5,545 nt of DNA from Aadella sp043822885. Its GTDB lineage: Bacteria > Omnitrophota > Gorgyraeia > Tantalellales > Tantalellaceae. The stretch spans positions 1 to 5,545 of the forward strand of contig JBDRBI010000061.1 of assembly GCA_043822885.1 (NCBI GenBank). The letters run 5' to 3'. The notes under the pieces are model-generated. The model was not told the origin of the DNA. It worked only from the letters and a program-made list of their open reading frames with translations, and did not search any database. Position 1 is the stretch's first letter; the number at the start of each line of letters is the position of its first letter. Of the stretch, positions 4,439 to 5,545 are shown piece after piece. The position numbers and the translations under genes are program-made.

Positions 4439-5545
4439 TCACACATCGCTATGAACAGTGGGAGTAAAATCCAGATCTATTTTTTCTGTAACTCCTTTCT
4501 GAATCAGTAGATCCGAAAACGTCTTTTTCAATCTCTCTATTATCTGATCCGCGTTTTCTTTTCCTGTTGAGGGAAGAACGAAAAGTATCTTATCTTCATC
4601 CCTGATAACGAAACTTTGTATATAATTTAAGGATCTTGTGCCCATATACTCAAATTTGTCTAATATGTCGGATAATTTTTCCTTTCCTATTTTCTCTTCC
4701 AGGACTTTTTGATCTTTTATGCACATAACTGCCGTAGTGAAAGGTGTTTCCTGTTCTTTGAGTTCTTCCATATTCCGTTTTACTTCTTTGTCAAAAAGCT
4801 GTTTTGCGGTATACTGCAGTATCGTGAAAGTGAATGTTGTTCCCTTTCCGATATCGCTTTCTACCTTTATTTTGCCTTCATATAGCTCTATTATGGCTTT
4901 AGATATCGCAAGACCCAGTCCCGTGCCTTTTTCTCCGGCGCCTGCTGTGCGTCCGAACTGCTGGAATTTAGAAAACAATTTCGGTACATCTTCTTTTTTT
5001 ATTCCCCTTCCGGTATCGGAAACCGCGCATTCTACTTTGTTCTTTTTCTCTACGGCTGAAATAGTTATACCTCCTTTGTCGGTAAACTTGAGCGCGTTAC
5101 CTATTAGATTATTAAATACCTGTATTATTTTGTCTTTTTCGGCGTACACTAATATCTCGTCTTGAGAATATACGGCCTTGATCTCTATATTCTTGTTTTT
5201 GGCAATAGGCATGAATGTGGTCTCTGCGCTATCAAGGATCTCGGCCAGGTTTATTTTTTCACGTTTTATTTCCATCTTTCCGCGCTCTATTTTGGATATA
5301 TCCAATAAATTGTTTATGATGCGGCCTAAACGGTCTATATCCTCAAGCCCGACCGAAAGAAACTCTCTCTGCTCCTTGGTGGTCTCTCCCAGAAGGCCAT
5401 CTAAGACCTGCGCTACGGATTCGCGTATGATGGTAAGAGGTGTTCTGAGTTCATGTGAAACGGTCGATATAAATTCGGATTTAAGCTTGTCTAAAGCTTT
5501 AAGTTCTTCCGCTTTTTTCTCAAGTTCTCTATACAGGGTCTTTAT
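4439..5545 (-). CDS. Sensor histidine kinase, C-terminal part, with degenerate GGDEF-like tail
   Basis: The frame is open to the window edge; 368 residues are visible and the N-terminal sensor lies outside. The TTG at 5305 is inside the HisKA domain and is not a start. Residues 4-25 are a charged coiled-coil-like linker. The H-box FISTVSHELRTP carries the phospho-accepting His31, and the second HisKA helix ends in LLDISKIERGK. The ATPase domain has an N-box (NNLIGNALKF, from 145), DTGRGI (177-182), KLFSKFQQFG (F-box) and GTGLGL (207-212), so all motifs for autophosphorylation are intact. After it, residues about 268-360 resemble a GGDEF fold: a TTAVMCIKD strand, then DEDKILFVLP where GGDEF is expected, then a helix of the ERLKKTF type. 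The signature is lost, so diguanylate cyclase activity is unlikely. No response regulator is visible nearby. Confidence 0.92.
   Translation of the reverse strand: MKTLYRELEKKAEELKALDKLKSEFISTVSHELRTPLTIIRESVAQVLDGLLGETTKEQREFLSVGLEDIDRLGRIINNLLDISKIERGKMEIKREKINLAEILDSAETTFMPIAKNKNIEIKAVYSQDEILVYAEKDKIIQVFNNLIGNALKFTDKGGITISAVEKKNKVECAVSDTGRGIKKEDVPKLFSKFQQFGRTAGAGEKGTGLGLAISKAIIELYEGKIKVESDIGKGTTFTFTILQYTAKQLFDKEVKRNMEELKEQETPFTTAVMCIKDQKVLEEKIGKEKLSDILDKFEYMGTRSLNYIQSFVIRDEDKILFVLPSTGKENADQIIERLKKTFSDLLIQKGVTEKIDLDFTPTVHSDV

Noticed and set aside
4439..5305. Kinase gene starting at the TTG at 5305
   Set aside because: The frame continues upstream through the complete H-box and linker to the window edge; the TTG encodes Leu in the conserved HisKA helix.

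Overview
The window reads as bacterial chromosome from a Gram-negative-type cell. Every gene I can support lies on the minus strand. The evidence for the envelope type is two proteins with N-terminal signal peptides, one of them a SurA/PpiC-like periplasmic folding factor. The gene mix (DUF2341 surface protein, RAYT-like protein, hybrid sensor kinase) and the dispersed GTCATTGCGAG...GCAATCTC hairpin repeats remind me of uncultivated lineages such as Candidatus Omnitrophota. That placement is an inference from memory, not a measured assignment.

Layout, in the direction of transcription (high to low coordinates). (1) 5545-4439: the C-terminal part of a sensor histidine kinase, cut by the window edge, with a complete HisKA and ATPase core followed by what looks like a degenerate GGDEF-like domain. 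(2) 4438-4303: a short intergenic region with a weak candidate promoter, a 10-bp direct repeat and a perfect 56-bp palindrome that ends 15 nt before the next ribosome binding site. (3) 4302-3439: an exported SurA/PpiC-like chaperone whose parvulin domain has lost its usual motifs. (4) 3438-2758: 681 bp without a gene. It holds a tandem array of compound repeats (two copies of a 105-bp unit, each starting with a roughly 32-bp palindrome, plus a terminal half palindrome), then an AT-rich stretch with G-runs on the minus strand, then a good sigma70-type promoter. (5) 2757-1849: a RAYT/Y1-transposase-like protein that appears to have lost both the first His of the HUH motif and the catalytic Tyr, and that carries a C-terminal membrane segment and charged helix. 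(6) 1848-1747: a junction filled almost entirely by GTCATTGCGAG repeats. (7) 1746-124: an exported DUF2341 surface-type protein with the same repeat family inserted in frame. (8) 123-1: two more repeat copies and a possible start of another gene.

The main theme is repeats and their possible handler. Two palindromic families crowd the window: GTCATTGCGAG hairpins with co-varying stems, and nested CTAACC/GGTTAG palindromes that bracket the chaperone gene. Next to them sits an apparently inactivated, membrane-anchored relative of the transposases known to mobilise REP palindromes. A 10-bp palindrome in that gene's leader matches the core of the big palindromes, which suggests, without proving, that the protein or another factor recognises this sequence. 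The RAYT-like and DUF2341 genes are probably co-transcribed. The kinase and chaperone genes have no demonstrated functional link to them.
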